From contig VGXR01000023.1 in assembly GCA_016873255.1 (NCBI GenBank), forward strand, positions 1-38,683: a stretch of 38,683 nucleotides of DNA. The letters run 5' to 3'. The stretch is from Planctomycetota bacterium. GTDB lineage: Bacteria > Planctomycetota > Phycisphaerae > Phycisphaerales > SM1A02. Below, piece by piece: positions 15,583 to 23,001 of the stretch (position 1 is the first letter of the stretch; each line of letters starts with the position of its first letter). Both the position numbers and the translations under genes were made by a program. Below the pieces are notes generated by a model. The model saw nothing but the letters and a program-made list of their open reading frames with translations, did not search any database and was not told the DNA's origin.

Positions 15583-16686
15583 ATGCGACGAACAGCCCGT
15601 GTTTCTCCAGGGTGCCCGATCATGTCCGTCACCCTCCTTGCGTCAGCAGCGAGCATCGGGCTCCTGTTGCCCACGACACGCGCGCATGCGACGCCGCCGC
15701 CGTCCTACACCTTCACCAACTACAACTCCGCCAACGGGCTCGGGAACCCGAGCGGCAAGAATCCGAACGTCGTCAACAACGTTTTCGCGACCAGCAGCAC
15801 GATCTACGCGGCGACCTACAACGGTCTGGGCATCTCCACGGACGGCGGCAACTCGTGGACGAACCGTACCACTGGCAATGGACTGGCGAACAACGCGGTA
15901 TACGGCGTCTACGCGAGCGGCAGCACGATCTACGCAGCGACCTCGTCCGGCCTAGGCGTCTCCTCGACTGGCGGCACGAGCTGGACCAACTACACCACCG
16001 CCAACGGGCTCGTGAGCTCCGCCATCCAGGACGTCTATGCGAGCGGCAGCACGATTTATGCGGCGACCAGTGGCGGCCTGAGCGTCTCCACGAACAACGG
16101 CTCGAGCTGGACCAACTACACCAGCGCCAACGGACTCGGCGGAACCGGCGGCGACGCCGTCTACAGCGTCTACGCAAGCGGCAGCTCGATCTACGCGGCG
16201 ACCAATGGCGGCCTGAGCATCTCGGTCAATGGCGGCGAAACTTGGACGAACTACAGCAGTGCCAACGGGCTTGGCGTTGGCGGCAATGACGCCGTCCTCG
16301 GCGTCTATGCAAGCGGCGGCATCATCTACGCAGGGATCAGCAACGGCGGCCTGAGCATCTCAAGCGACGGCGGCAGCACCTGGGTCAACCGCACCACAGC
16401 AAGCGGGCTTGGGGACAACTGGGTCGGTGGTGTCTATGCAGCCGGAAGCACGATCTACGCGGCGACCGGCGGCGGCGTGAGCATCTCCTATGACGGCGGC
16501 GTGACCTTCCGCAACTACACCACCGCCAACGGGCTCGGAGACAACTTCGTCTACGGCATCTCCGTGGTCGGCGACACGATCTACGCGGCGACCTTCAACG
16601 GCGTGAGCGTCGGCGTTGTTCCCGCCCCCGGCGCGGTGGCCCTCCTCGGCCTCGCGGGTGTCGCGGGCACGCGTCGTCGCCGCTGA
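15583..16686 (+). CDS. Exported seven-repeat beta-propeller-like PEP-CTERM protein
   Basis: A 367-residue protein. The ATG at 15583 has GAAGGA six bases upstream and opens a signal peptide (MRRTARVSPG, then SVTLLASAASIGLLLP, AHA). Residues about 60-345 are seven tandem repeats of 42-45 residues, each with V-Y-A-S-G-S-T-I-Y-A-A-T, then G-L-S-I-S-x-D-G-G-x-S-W-x-N-x-T and A-N-G-L. The S-x-D-G-G-x-T/S-W part is the Asp-box (BNR) pattern of sialidases and other propellers, so a seven-bladed propeller is likely. The C-terminus VVPAPGAVALLGLAGVAGTR plus three Arg is PEP-CTERM-like. Ligand unknown. The very even repeats point to recent expansion by unequal recombination. Confidence 0.85.
   Translation: MRRTARVSPGCPIMSVTLLASAASIGLLLPTTRAHATPPPSYTFTNYNSANGLGNPSGKNPNVVNNVFATSSTIYAATYNGLGISTDGGNSWTNRTTGNGLANNAVYGVYASGSTIYAATSSGLGVSSTGGTSWTNYTTANGLVSSAIQDVYASGSTIYAATSGGLSVSTNNGSSWTNYTSANGLGGTGGDAVYSVYASGSSIYAATNGGLSISVNGGETWTNYSSANGLGVGGNDAVLGVYASGGIIYAGISNGGLSISSDGGSTWVNRTTASGLGDNWVGGVYAAGSTIYAATGGGVSISYDGGVTFRNYTTANGLGDNFVYGISVVGDTIYAATFNGVSVGVVPAPGAVALLGLAGVAGTRRRR
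15796..16610 (+). repeat. Seven tandem coding repeats of about 126-135 bp
   Basis: The segment around AGCACGATCTACGCGGCG recurs at 15796, 15922, 16048, 16183, 16318, 16447 and 16573, giving spacings of 126, 126, 135, 135, 129 and 126 bp, all multiples of three. The longer spacings come from small extra loops (such as GGTGGDA). They encode the blades of the propeller protein. Confidence 0.9.
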
Positions 16687-16737
16687 GCTTCACCTCGCGC
16701 ATTCGCGCCGGCCTCGGCCGGCGGCCAGACTCCTCGC
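16621..16737 (+). repeat. Shared 3'-end module, copy 2 (partner 15417-15533)
   Basis: The 3' end of the propeller gene plus 51 bp of its downstream sequence, about 92 percent identical to the end of the preceding gene although the bodies of the two genes are unrelated. It contains the inverted repeat at 16706-16723. After 16737 the copies part. Confidence 0.9.
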
Positions 16738-17040
16738 ACGCGGCACGCGCCGTCTCGACGACATGCGCCACGGGCGAATCGTCGCGGAATCCGCCGCGAC
16801 ATCCCTTGATCTCTCGGCCGAGTCGAGCGTCACTGTGCCGGTCGCGGAAAGCCCGCGGGCAGGGGAGGCACGATGACCGCCACCGGAGAGCGATTCGACG
16901 TGGGGGCCGAGCGCAGGAAGCTCGGGGCGATGGGACTGGCCGACGCGCTGGCGCGTGAGTTTGACGTGCGGGCCGCGCCGCCGCGCGCGCGTGATCAAGC
17001 GCTGCAGCAGGGGCGAGAAGGATCGGCCCGAATGCAAGGC
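16687..17040. other. Gap before the recombinase relic
   Basis: It contains the non-coding half of the shared 3' module (to 16737), then the 83-bp direct repeat A (16740-16822), then a short open frame of doubtful value (16873-17109). No terminator with a T tract was found here. A promoter for the recombinase was not recognised. Confidence 0.4.
16740..16822 (+). repeat. 83-bp direct repeat A (partner 19317-19399)
   Basis: It aligns without gaps to 19317-19399 at about 65 of 83 positions by eye. The best kept part is 16768-16822 (CGCCACGG, GAATCG, CGCGGAA, CCGCCGCG, CTTGAT, GGCCGAG). The two copies enclose the broken serine recombinase and the dockerin-TIG-FGE gene, so they could be the ends of a former mobile unit; they could also be a dispersed intergenic repeat. 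Confidence 0.65.
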
Positions 17041-17109
17041 GATGCGCTGCGCGACCTAACAGCGCAAGTCGACCGAGGAAGGGCTCGACCGGGACTTCAA
17101 CAGCCTTGA
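16873..17109 (+). pseudogene. Doubtful 78-codon frame before the recombinase
   Basis: The frame begins MTATGERFDVGAERRKLGAM and continues through GLADALAREFDVRA before turning into Arg/Gln-rich text and overlapping the recombinase relic. Short DUF2924-like proteins with an L-x-x-M-x-x-x-x-L-x-x-x-F start commonly sit just upstream of serine recombinases of this type, so this may be the damaged beginning of one. The similarity is only a pattern seen by eye; it may equally be non-coding. Confidence 0.25.
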
Positions 17110-17592
17110 CACCCAGCGCGAGGGCGTGGAGGCACACATCAAGAGCCAAGCGACCGAGGGCGGGACGATGCTGCCGACCCGCTACGGCGATGGCGGCCTC
17201 TCCGGCGGCAACCTCGAGCGCCCGGCGCTCAAGCGGCTCCCAGCTGGCATCGAGGCAGGCCACGTCGACTGCGTCGTCGTCTACAAGGTCGACCGCATGA
17301 GCAGGTCGCTCATCGACTTCAAGCTGGTGATGGAGGTCTTCGACCGGCGCAAGGTGTCGTTCGTCTCCGTCATGCAGCAGTTCAACACGGCGCAGTCGAT
17401 GGGCCGCCCGACGCTGCACATCCCCCGTCCCTCGCCCAGTTCGAGCGCGAGATGATCCGCAAGCGCGTTCGCACCAAGATTGCCGCCCATTGCCGCAAGG
17501 GGGAGTGGTCTGGTGGTGTGCCCGCCCTCGGCTACTGCGTCGACCGCAGCGGCCAGAGGCCACGCCTCGTCGTCGTCGCCCCGGTTCGATAA
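17041..17592 (+). pseudogene. Broken serine recombinase (resolvase family)
   Basis: The coding frame reads MRCAT-stop-QRKSTEEGLDRDFNSLDTQR from 17041, where the family has a tyrosine in place of the stop (TAA near 17056; normal text is about YTRKSTEEGLDQ). It then reads GDGGLSGGNLERPALKRL and VVVYKVDRMSRSLIDF, the nucleophile-domain core, and FVSVMQQFNTAQSMGR. Near 17415-17430 a frameshift occurs, after which another frame gives SLAQFEREMIRKRVRTKIAA and GEWSGGVPALGYCVDR before ending at 17592, far short of the several hundred further residues of a large serine recombinase. The gene is thus inactive on three counts: a stop, a frameshift and the loss of the DNA-binding part. It marks a former mobile element. 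Confidence 0.9.
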
Positions 17593-17629
17593 CCACCGGT
17601 CGGGGTTTGCGCGTTCTCAGACTTTCGGC

Positions 17630-17657
17630 TTGCCCCGTCGTGATTTTCGTCTACTTT
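17630..17657 (+). promoter_or_regulatory. Possible sigma-70-type promoter of the dockerin-TIG-FGE gene
   Basis: TTGCCC (17630-17635) and TACTTT (17652-17657) are 16 bp apart and lie 36 bp before the start at 17694, in a locally AT-richer stretch. The start itself has GGAG seven to eight bases upstream. This is a consensus match by eye only. Confidence 0.35.
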
Positions 17658-17693
17658 GCAAGTGGCGGGGGTTCCCTCAACCCGGAGTAGACA

Positions 17694-19190
17694 ATGCGAA
17701 GAGTCCTGTTCGGCGGCCTGGTGTTGGCAGCGGTGACGGCGTGCGTCTCTCCCGTGGCGGGGCAGGACTGCCAAGGCGACGTCAACGGCGACGGCGAGGT
17801 CAACGGCGCCGATCTGACGCTTGTCCTCGGCAACTGGGGGCTGTGCCTCGCGTCGATCTCGTCGGTCTCGCCGACCCAAGGCGGGATTCTCGGCGGCACC
17901 CTGCTGACGATCACGGGCACGAATCTCGGCGGCGCGAGCGAGGTTCGGGTCGGTGGGGTTCCCTGCACGGGCCTCGAGGTCGTTTCGCCAACGGCGGTCC
18001 GGGCGGTCACCCCGCCCGGCTCCGCGGGCGCGGCCGAGGTCGCGGTGACCACCCCGGCGGGCACGGTGACGGCGGGAACGGTGTTCACCTACCAGGCCCT
18101 GTCGGTGGGTTCGGTGACGCCGAACGTCGGTGTTTTCTCGGGGGGAACTCCCATCACGATCACGGGGGCCTATCTCAACGGCGTGAACAGCGTGACGGTC
18201 GGCGGCATTCCCGCCTCGGACGTCGTGGTGGTGAACTCGACGACGGTAACCGCGGTGACGCCGGTTGGGTCGCTCGGCCCGCAGGACGTGGTCGTGACCG
18301 GAGCGAAGGGAACGGCGACGGTGGCGGGTGGGTTCAGTTATGTCCTGGTCACGGTGCCGGCGTGGGCAACGCTCATCGAGGCGACCCCCGATCCGGCGGT
18401 GGTGACGAACGCGGCGTACCGGTCGGCGATCGTGGCGACGGGGTACGCCTGGCGGGTGCGGCACACGCAGACGCAGATCGAGATGCTCTTGGTGCCGCCG
18501 GGGACGTTCAACATGGGGTGCTCAGCGTCGATTCAGTACGGGTGCGAGAGTGACGAGTACCCCGTCCACGCGGTGACGCTGACGAACGCGTTCTACATGG
18601 GTCGTTACGAGGTGACGCAGGCGCAGTGGACGGCGGTGATGGGGTCGAACCCGTCCTTGTTCCAGAACGCAAGCGTCCATGTCCCGGCGGGCCAGGTTCC
18701 CCTGCGTCCGGTGGAGCAGGTCTCGTGGAACATGATCCAGGGTTTCAATTCGTCGACCGGGCTTCGTCTCCCGACGGAGGCGGAGTGGGAGTACGCATAT
18801 CGAGCTGGCACGACGACGGCGTTCCAATCGTCCTCGGGGTACCCGAACGGCACGAACGACGACACTCTGCTCGGGAACATCGCGTGGTTCAACGGGAACT
18901 CGTCTAGCCAGACCCACCCGGTCGGCGGAAAGCAGGCGAACGCCCTCGGGCTGCACGACATGAGCGGGAACGTGTACGAGTGGGTGAACGACCGGTTCCA
19001 GGCGACCTACTACCAGTCTTCGCCGTCGACGAATCCGCCCGGGCCTGCGACAGGGCCGTATCGGGTGTTGCGTGGCGGATCGTGGAGCGTCAATTCCTAC
19101 TACTGCCGCTCGTCGTCCCGTACCGCCGACACGCCCGCCGGCGTCGGTGTCTTCTACGGCTTGGGCTTCCGTGCCGCGAGGACGCCTTGA
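17694..19190 (+). CDS. Exported dockerin-TIG-TIG-FGE-like (SUMF1) protein
   Basis: A 498-residue exported protein. Signal peptide residues 1-23 (LFGGLVLAAVTACVSPVAGQ). One dockerin repeat directly follows (DVNGDGEVNGADLTLVLGNW, about 28-47), at the N-terminus instead of the C-terminus. Residues about 52-133 and 137-218 are two IPT/TIG immunoglobulin-like domains (PTQGGILGGTLLTITGTNLG; PNVGVFSGGTPITITGAYLN). Residues about 255-497 are an FGE-sulfatase/SUMF1-type domain (MLLVPPGTFNMGC, MGRYEVTQAQW, RLPTEAEWEYA, GLHDMSGNVYEWVNDR, RGGSWSVNSYYCRSSSR, GFRAAR). Of the two catalytic cysteines of true formylglycine-generating enzymes only the second (YYC) is kept; the first is replaced, so sulfatase activation is unlikely and a binding role more so. 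It lies between the two 83-bp repeats. Confidence 0.9.
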   Translation: MRRVLFGGLVLAAVTACVSPVAGQDCQGDVNGDGEVNGADLTLVLGNWGLCLASISSVSPTQGGILGGTLLTITGTNLGGASEVRVGGVPCTGLEVVSPTAVRAVTPPGSAGAAEVAVTTPAGTVTAGTVFTYQALSVGSVTPNVGVFSGGTPITITGAYLNGVNSVTVGGIPASDVVVVNSTTVTAVTPVGSLGPQDVVVTGAKGTATVAGGFSYVLVTVPAWATLIEATPDPAVVTNAAYRSAIVATGYAWRVRHTQTQIEMLLVPPGTFNMGCSASIQYGCESDEYPVHAVTLTNAFYMGRYEVTQAQWTAVMGSNPSLFQNASVHVPAGQVPLRPVEQVSWNMIQGFNSSTGLRLPTEAEWEYAYRAGTTTAFQSSSGYPNGTNDDTLLGNIAWFNGNSSSQTHPVGGKQANALGLHDMSGNVYEWVNDRFQATYYQSSPSTNPPGPATGPYRVLRGGSWSVNSYYCRSSSRTADTPAGVGVFYGLGFRAARTP

Positions 19191-19316
19191 CGTTCCCTTT
19201 CCGTCCCTTCCTCTTCCCGCTTACCCTGAGGGTGTCCGTGGGCTGAACAGAGCCAGCAGGACCGGAGGCGGCGCGGGGCGTGTCGCCGCGGCGCGCGCTG
19301 TCGCAGTTGACCGTTC

Positions 19317-19399
19317 GCGGCACCCGACGCCTCGATCGACTACGCCACGGTTGAATCGCCGCGGAACCCGCCGCGGCATCGCTTGATTTCGTGGCCGAG
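19317..19399 (+). repeat. 83-bp direct repeat B (partner 16740-16822)
   Basis: Same orientation as copy A, about 78 percent identical by eye. To its right, CGTGGCCGAGTG and the following 20 bp also resemble 14430-14460. It sits in the 275-bp gap between the FGE-like gene and the next dockerin gene; nothing else was recognised in that gap. Confidence 0.65.
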
Positions 19400-19465
19400 T
19401 GCCTGGCCGACGCTCGTGGCTGATGTTGGGGAAAGGTCAAGCCGGGTGTATGTTGAACCGGGACT

Positions 19466-20731
19466 ATGAAACCGCTCGCACTGCGCCGATTGCCGACGAT
19501 CGCCGCCTATTCGCTCGTCGCCTCCTCTCACGCCTTCGCCGGCGGGAGCACGGGTTCGTTCACGCTTCTCGGGTCGCTCGGTCTGACACCGTCCGATGCC
19601 TCCGCCGACGGCGGCGTGGTGGTCGGGTACAGCCAGTCGTCGTTCTGGTACTGGACCGCGGCGCAGGGTCTGGTGCCCATCGGCGGCATCACGCCGTCGG
19701 CGGGCGGAGCAGGCAGCGCCGGCATCAGCGACGACGGTGCGCGCATGGGCTACACGGTCATCAATCCCGACACCGGCAAGACCGAGGGTGCGTTCTACGA
19801 CATCGCCGCCGGCCAGACCACGCGCATCGGCAACTTCGGCTTCAGCTGCGACCTTGGCGCCACCAGCTGCTGGGGCGTGTCGGGCGACGGAAGCGCGATG
19901 GTCGGACTCGGCTGGCACAACCTGTGCGCGGCGCGTGCATATCGCTTCAATGCGTCGGGCGGCCTCGTTGACCTCGGGTCGACGGTTGCCGGATCGCCGT
20001 CGCGTGCAAACGCATGCAACGCGGATGCGCGCGTCATCGCCGGATGGCAGGACACGGCGGCGGGCGCGCGCCAGGGCGCGGTGTGGCGTGATGGCGTGCA
20101 GCGGCTCATCACCACCGCATCGGGTGCTGCGCTCGGCGAGGCCGGCGCCGTGAGCGCCGACGGCAACTGGGTCATCGGACAGGGCACATCGGTGAACGGC
20201 TTCCGCGGTTGGCGATGGAGCGAGGCCACGGGCACGATTGACCTGCCCGCGACGCCCATTCCGTCGCTGACTCGTACCTTCCCGACGGCCATCAGCGCCG
20301 ATGGCAGCCGCGTGCTGCTCTTCTACCGCACGCAGTTCCCGCCCTCGACGGGCGGAGAGGGGTATCTGTGGATCGACGGCGCGCTGGTGTCGCTCGAGGT
20401 GCTCGCTGCGGACAACGGCATCAGCGTTCCCGCGGGGACGCGCATGGCGCTGCCGCTTGGCATGTCGCGCGACGGATACACCATCGTGGGTTCCGCACGG
20501 ACCTCGGCCGGGGTGCAGGGATTCATCCTCGACCTGCCGCGACCGACGGTGCCGTGCCCAGCGGACCTGAACGACGACGGCATGGTCGACGGGTTCGACC
20601 TCGGGCTGCTGCTCGGGGCGTGGGGCGCCTGTGCAGGCACCCCGTGCCCGGCCGACATCAATGCCGACGGTTCGGTGGACGGCTTCGACCTCGGCCTGCT
20701 GCTTGGCGCGTGGGGTGCGTGCGGCCAATAA
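19466..20731 (+). CDS. Exported HAF-repeat/propeller-like protein with dockerin-type doublet
   Basis: A 421-residue protein with a signal peptide (RRLPTIAAYSLVASSHAFA). Residues about 35-360 are repeated units of about 45-60 residues with S-x-D-G-x-x-x-V-G (for example ASADGGVVVGYS, GVSGDGSAMVGLG, AVSADGNWVIGQG), the pattern of HAF-type extracellular repeats, which probably form a beta-propeller. Cysteines in FSCD and NLCAAR recur in its paralogues at 31103-32365 and 32362-33585. Residues about 365-419 hold two dockerin-like repeats (DLNDDGMVDGFDLGLLLGAW, DINADGSVDGFDLGLLLGAW). Ligand and function unknown. Monocistronic; 99 bp separate it from the KamA-like gene. Confidence 0.85.
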   Translation: MKPLALRRLPTIAAYSLVASSHAFAGGSTGSFTLLGSLGLTPSDASADGGVVVGYSQSSFWYWTAAQGLVPIGGITPSAGGAGSAGISDDGARMGYTVINPDTGKTEGAFYDIAAGQTTRIGNFGFSCDLGATSCWGVSGDGSAMVGLGWHNLCAARAYRFNASGGLVDLGSTVAGSPSRANACNADARVIAGWQDTAAGARQGAVWRDGVQRLITTASGAALGEAGAVSADGNWVIGQGTSVNGFRGWRWSEATGTIDLPATPIPSLTRTFPTAISADGSRVLLFYRTQFPPSTGGEGYLWIDGALVSLEVLAADNGISVPAGTRMALPLGMSRDGYTIVGSARTSAGVQGFILDLPRPTVPCPADLNDDGMVDGFDLGLLLGAWGACAGTPCPADINADGSVDGFDLGLLLGAWGACGQ

Positions 20732-20830
20732 GCCTTTCCACCGCGGGCTTTGTGCCTTCCACTCCTATCATTGCCGATTGACCTGTGTCACTCCCCCAAC
20801 CGGGCCCCGTCGGCCTGCAAGGACCTCCCC

Positions 20831-22294
20831 ATGTCAACCGCCACCGAAACGCCGGACTACGCCCCGACCGACCGCGAGAAGGCCTTCCTGGCCACGGTGG
20901 AGGACACCCGCCACGAGCGAGACATCATCAACGGCCTTGACCCCTTCCTGAGCGAGAAGGTGCCGGCCGACATGATGGGCCTGTACACGCCCAACGAGCT
21001 GGTGCAGCTGCGGGTCCTCAAGGGCACCGAGCGCGACCTCGAGAAGCGCATGCCCGTCAAGGTGACGCGCCACTACTTCGAGCTGGCCAAGCAGAGCGCC
21101 CCGCTGCGGCGCCTGGTGAAGGCGGACCCGGCCGAGACGCTCGACCTCGCAGGCAGCGAGGATCCCGGATTCCAGATGGACTACAGCCCCGTCGAGGGCA
21201 TGCTGCACAAGTACGAGATGGGCCTGCTGTACGTGATCTCCACGTGCTCGGCACACTGCCGCTTCTGCTACCGCGAGGAGCTGATCGCCCGCAAGGAGAT
21301 CAAGCGGCAGGACGGCACCGTGGCCAAGAAGGGCCTCGCCAACATCCCCGAGGTGGTGGCCTACATCAAGCGCTTCAACGCGGCGGTCGAGCAGAACGGC
21401 GGTCGCCACCCCGTGTGCGGCCGCGAGAAGCTGCGCGAGATCCTGATGTCCGGCGGCGACCCGATGGTGCTGCAGAACTCGAAGATCGCCGCCTGGCTCG
21501 CCGCGCTCGCCGAGGCGGGCATCGAGTCGATCCGCATCGGCACCAAGGAGATGGCCTTCTATCCGCAGCGCTTCGACGATTCGTTCGTGGCCATGCTGGA
21601 CAATTTCCACAGGAACTATCCCGAGGTGGGCCTGCACATCGTGGTGCACTTCGAGCACCCCGACGAGTTCCTCGCAAAGGACGCGGGCGGCGAGTACATC
21701 CGCAACGGGCAGGGCTTCCTGCAGTGGGTGCCGGCCACCGGCAGCGCCATGCGGCGCCTCGCGGGGCGCGGCTGGCTGAGCGTGGAGAACCAGTCGCCCA
21801 TCATCAAGGGCATCAACGACGACCCGGACGCGCTGCGCATCCTGCAGCGCGAGTTCAAGCGTGCCGGCGGCGAGAACCACTACTTCTTCTGCGGACGCGA
21901 CATCATCGCGTACCGCTCGTTCAACGTGCCGATCGAGCGCGCGTGGCAGATCCTCAACGAGTCGCAGAAGGGCCTGTCGGGCGTCGAGCAGCACGCGCGT
22001 CTCTCGATCACCCACTACAAGGGCAAGACCGAGGTGAACGCGGTCACCAACCAGCCGATCCCCGGCCTCACGGGCAGCGAGAACGGCGTGGTGCTCTTCA
22101 AGATCCTGCGCAGCTCGGGCAAGGCCGCCGACAAGGGCAGGGTCTGCATCGTGGGCCGCAACCCCGAGGCGCTGTGGTTCGACGGCTACAACGACCGCGT
22201 GCTCTTCGACGAGGCGGGCCTCTACGACTACTCGCGCGTCAAGATGGCGCGGGTGACGCACGGTGCCTCGGCGCCCGCACCGGCCTGCCGATGA
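20831..22294 (+). CDS. KamA-like radical-SAM/PLP protein (2,3-aminomutase family, divergent)
   Basis: A 487-residue cytoplasmic protein starting at the ATG at 20831, with AAGGA seven bases upstream. It carries the radical-SAM cluster motif CSAHCRFC (C139, C143, C146), SGGDP (near 211-215) and NQSPIIKGIND, all as in lysine/glutamate 2,3-aminomutases, which use SAM, an iron-sulfur cluster and PLP to move an amino group from carbon 2 to carbon 3. The PLP-lysine motif of that family, PGGGGK, is here HYKGKTEV; Lys399 (or 397) is in the right place but the glycine run is lost. It is also about 70 residues longer than typical KamA. So an aminomutase is the best reading but activity and substrate are uncertain. 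First gene of a coupled operon with the CoA-transferase and aminotransferase. Confidence 0.85.
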   Translation: MSTATETPDYAPTDREKAFLATVEDTRHERDIINGLDPFLSEKVPADMMGLYTPNELVQLRVLKGTERDLEKRMPVKVTRHYFELAKQSAPLRRLVKADPAETLDLAGSEDPGFQMDYSPVEGMLHKYEMGLLYVISTCSAHCRFCYREELIARKEIKRQDGTVAKKGLANIPEVVAYIKRFNAAVEQNGGRHPVCGREKLREILMSGGDPMVLQNSKIAAWLAALAEAGIESIRIGTKEMAFYPQRFDDSFVAMLDNFHRNYPEVGLHIVVHFEHPDEFLAKDAGGEYIRNGQGFLQWVPATGSAMRRLAGRGWLSVENQSPIIKGINDDPDALRILQREFKRAGGENHYFFCGRDIIAYRSFNVPIERAWQILNESQKGLSGVEQHARLSITHYKGKTEVNAVTNQPIPGLTGSENGVVLFKILRSSGKAADKGRVCIVGRNPEALWFDGYNDRVLFDEAGLYDYSRVKMARVTHGASAPAPACR

Positions 22295-23001
22295 TCGACA
22301 AGCGGTTTGCAAGCGCGCGCGACGCCGTGGCGGACGTCCACGACGGCGCCACGGTGATGATCGGCGGCTTCGGAGAGGCCGGGAGCCCGATCGAGCTGAT
22401 CCACGCCCTCATCGACCAGGGCGCGAAGGACCTCGTCGTGGTCAGCAACAACACCGGCACCGGCCTCGTGGGCCTGGCCGCGCTCTTGCGCGCCGGGCGG
22501 GTGCGGAAGGTGGTCTGCTCGTTCCCGAAGACCGCCGGGTCGACGGTGTTCCCCGACCTCTACCGCGCGGGCAAGGTGGAGCTGGAGCTCGTGCCGCAGG
22601 GGACGCTCGCCGAGCGAATCCGCGCGGGCGGCGCTGGGATCGCGGCCTTCTACACGCCCACCGCGGCGGGCACGCCGCTCGGCGAGGGCAAGGAGACGCG
22701 CGCCTTCAACGGCCGCGAGCACGTGCTTGAGCATGGCCTTCGCGCTGACTTCACGCTCATCAAGGGCCGCGTCGCCGACACTCACGGCAACGTGATGTAC
22801 CACCGTACCGCGCGCAACTTCGCGCCGATGATGGCCACCGCGTCGAGCTGCACCATCGTGCAGGCGGCCGAGGTGGTGCCGGCCGGCGAGCTCGATGCCG
22901 AGGCCGTGGTCACGCCCGGCATCTTCGTCGACCGCGTGGTGCACGTTGCCGAGCCCGCGCTGGAGAGCGCGCTCAACGAGGCGGGGGCGAGCTACCCATG
23001 A
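22291..23001 (+). CDS. 3-oxoacid CoA-transferase, subunit A
   Basis: A 236-residue alpha subunit of a family-I CoA-transferase (AtoD/ScoA/PcaI type). It shows GATVMIGGFGEAGSPIELIH near the start, VSNNTGTG, KVVCSFPKT, VPQGTLAERIRAGGAGIAAF and FYTPTAAGT, all typical. With subunit B it transfers CoA between an acyl-CoA (succinyl- or acetyl-CoA) and a 3-oxo acid. The start ATG overlaps the stop of the KamA-like gene (ATGA at 22291-22294), so the two are translationally coupled. The context suggests that it activates the 3-oxo acid made by the aminotransferase downstream. Confidence 0.95.
   Translation: MIDKRFASARDAVADVHDGATVMIGGFGEAGSPIELIHALIDQGAKDLVVVSNNTGTGLVGLAALLRAGRVRKVVCSFPKTAGSTVFPDLYRAGKVELELVPQGTLAERIRAGGAGIAAFYTPTAAGTPLGEGKETRAFNGREHVLEHGLRADFTLIKGRVADTHGNVMYHRTARNFAPMMATASSCTIVQAAEVVPAGELDAEAVVTPGIFVDRVVHVAEPALESALNEAGASYP

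Noticed and set aside
15796-16610. CRISPR-like array
   Set aside because: The regular repeats are coding, multiples of three, without unique spacers, and encode propeller blades.
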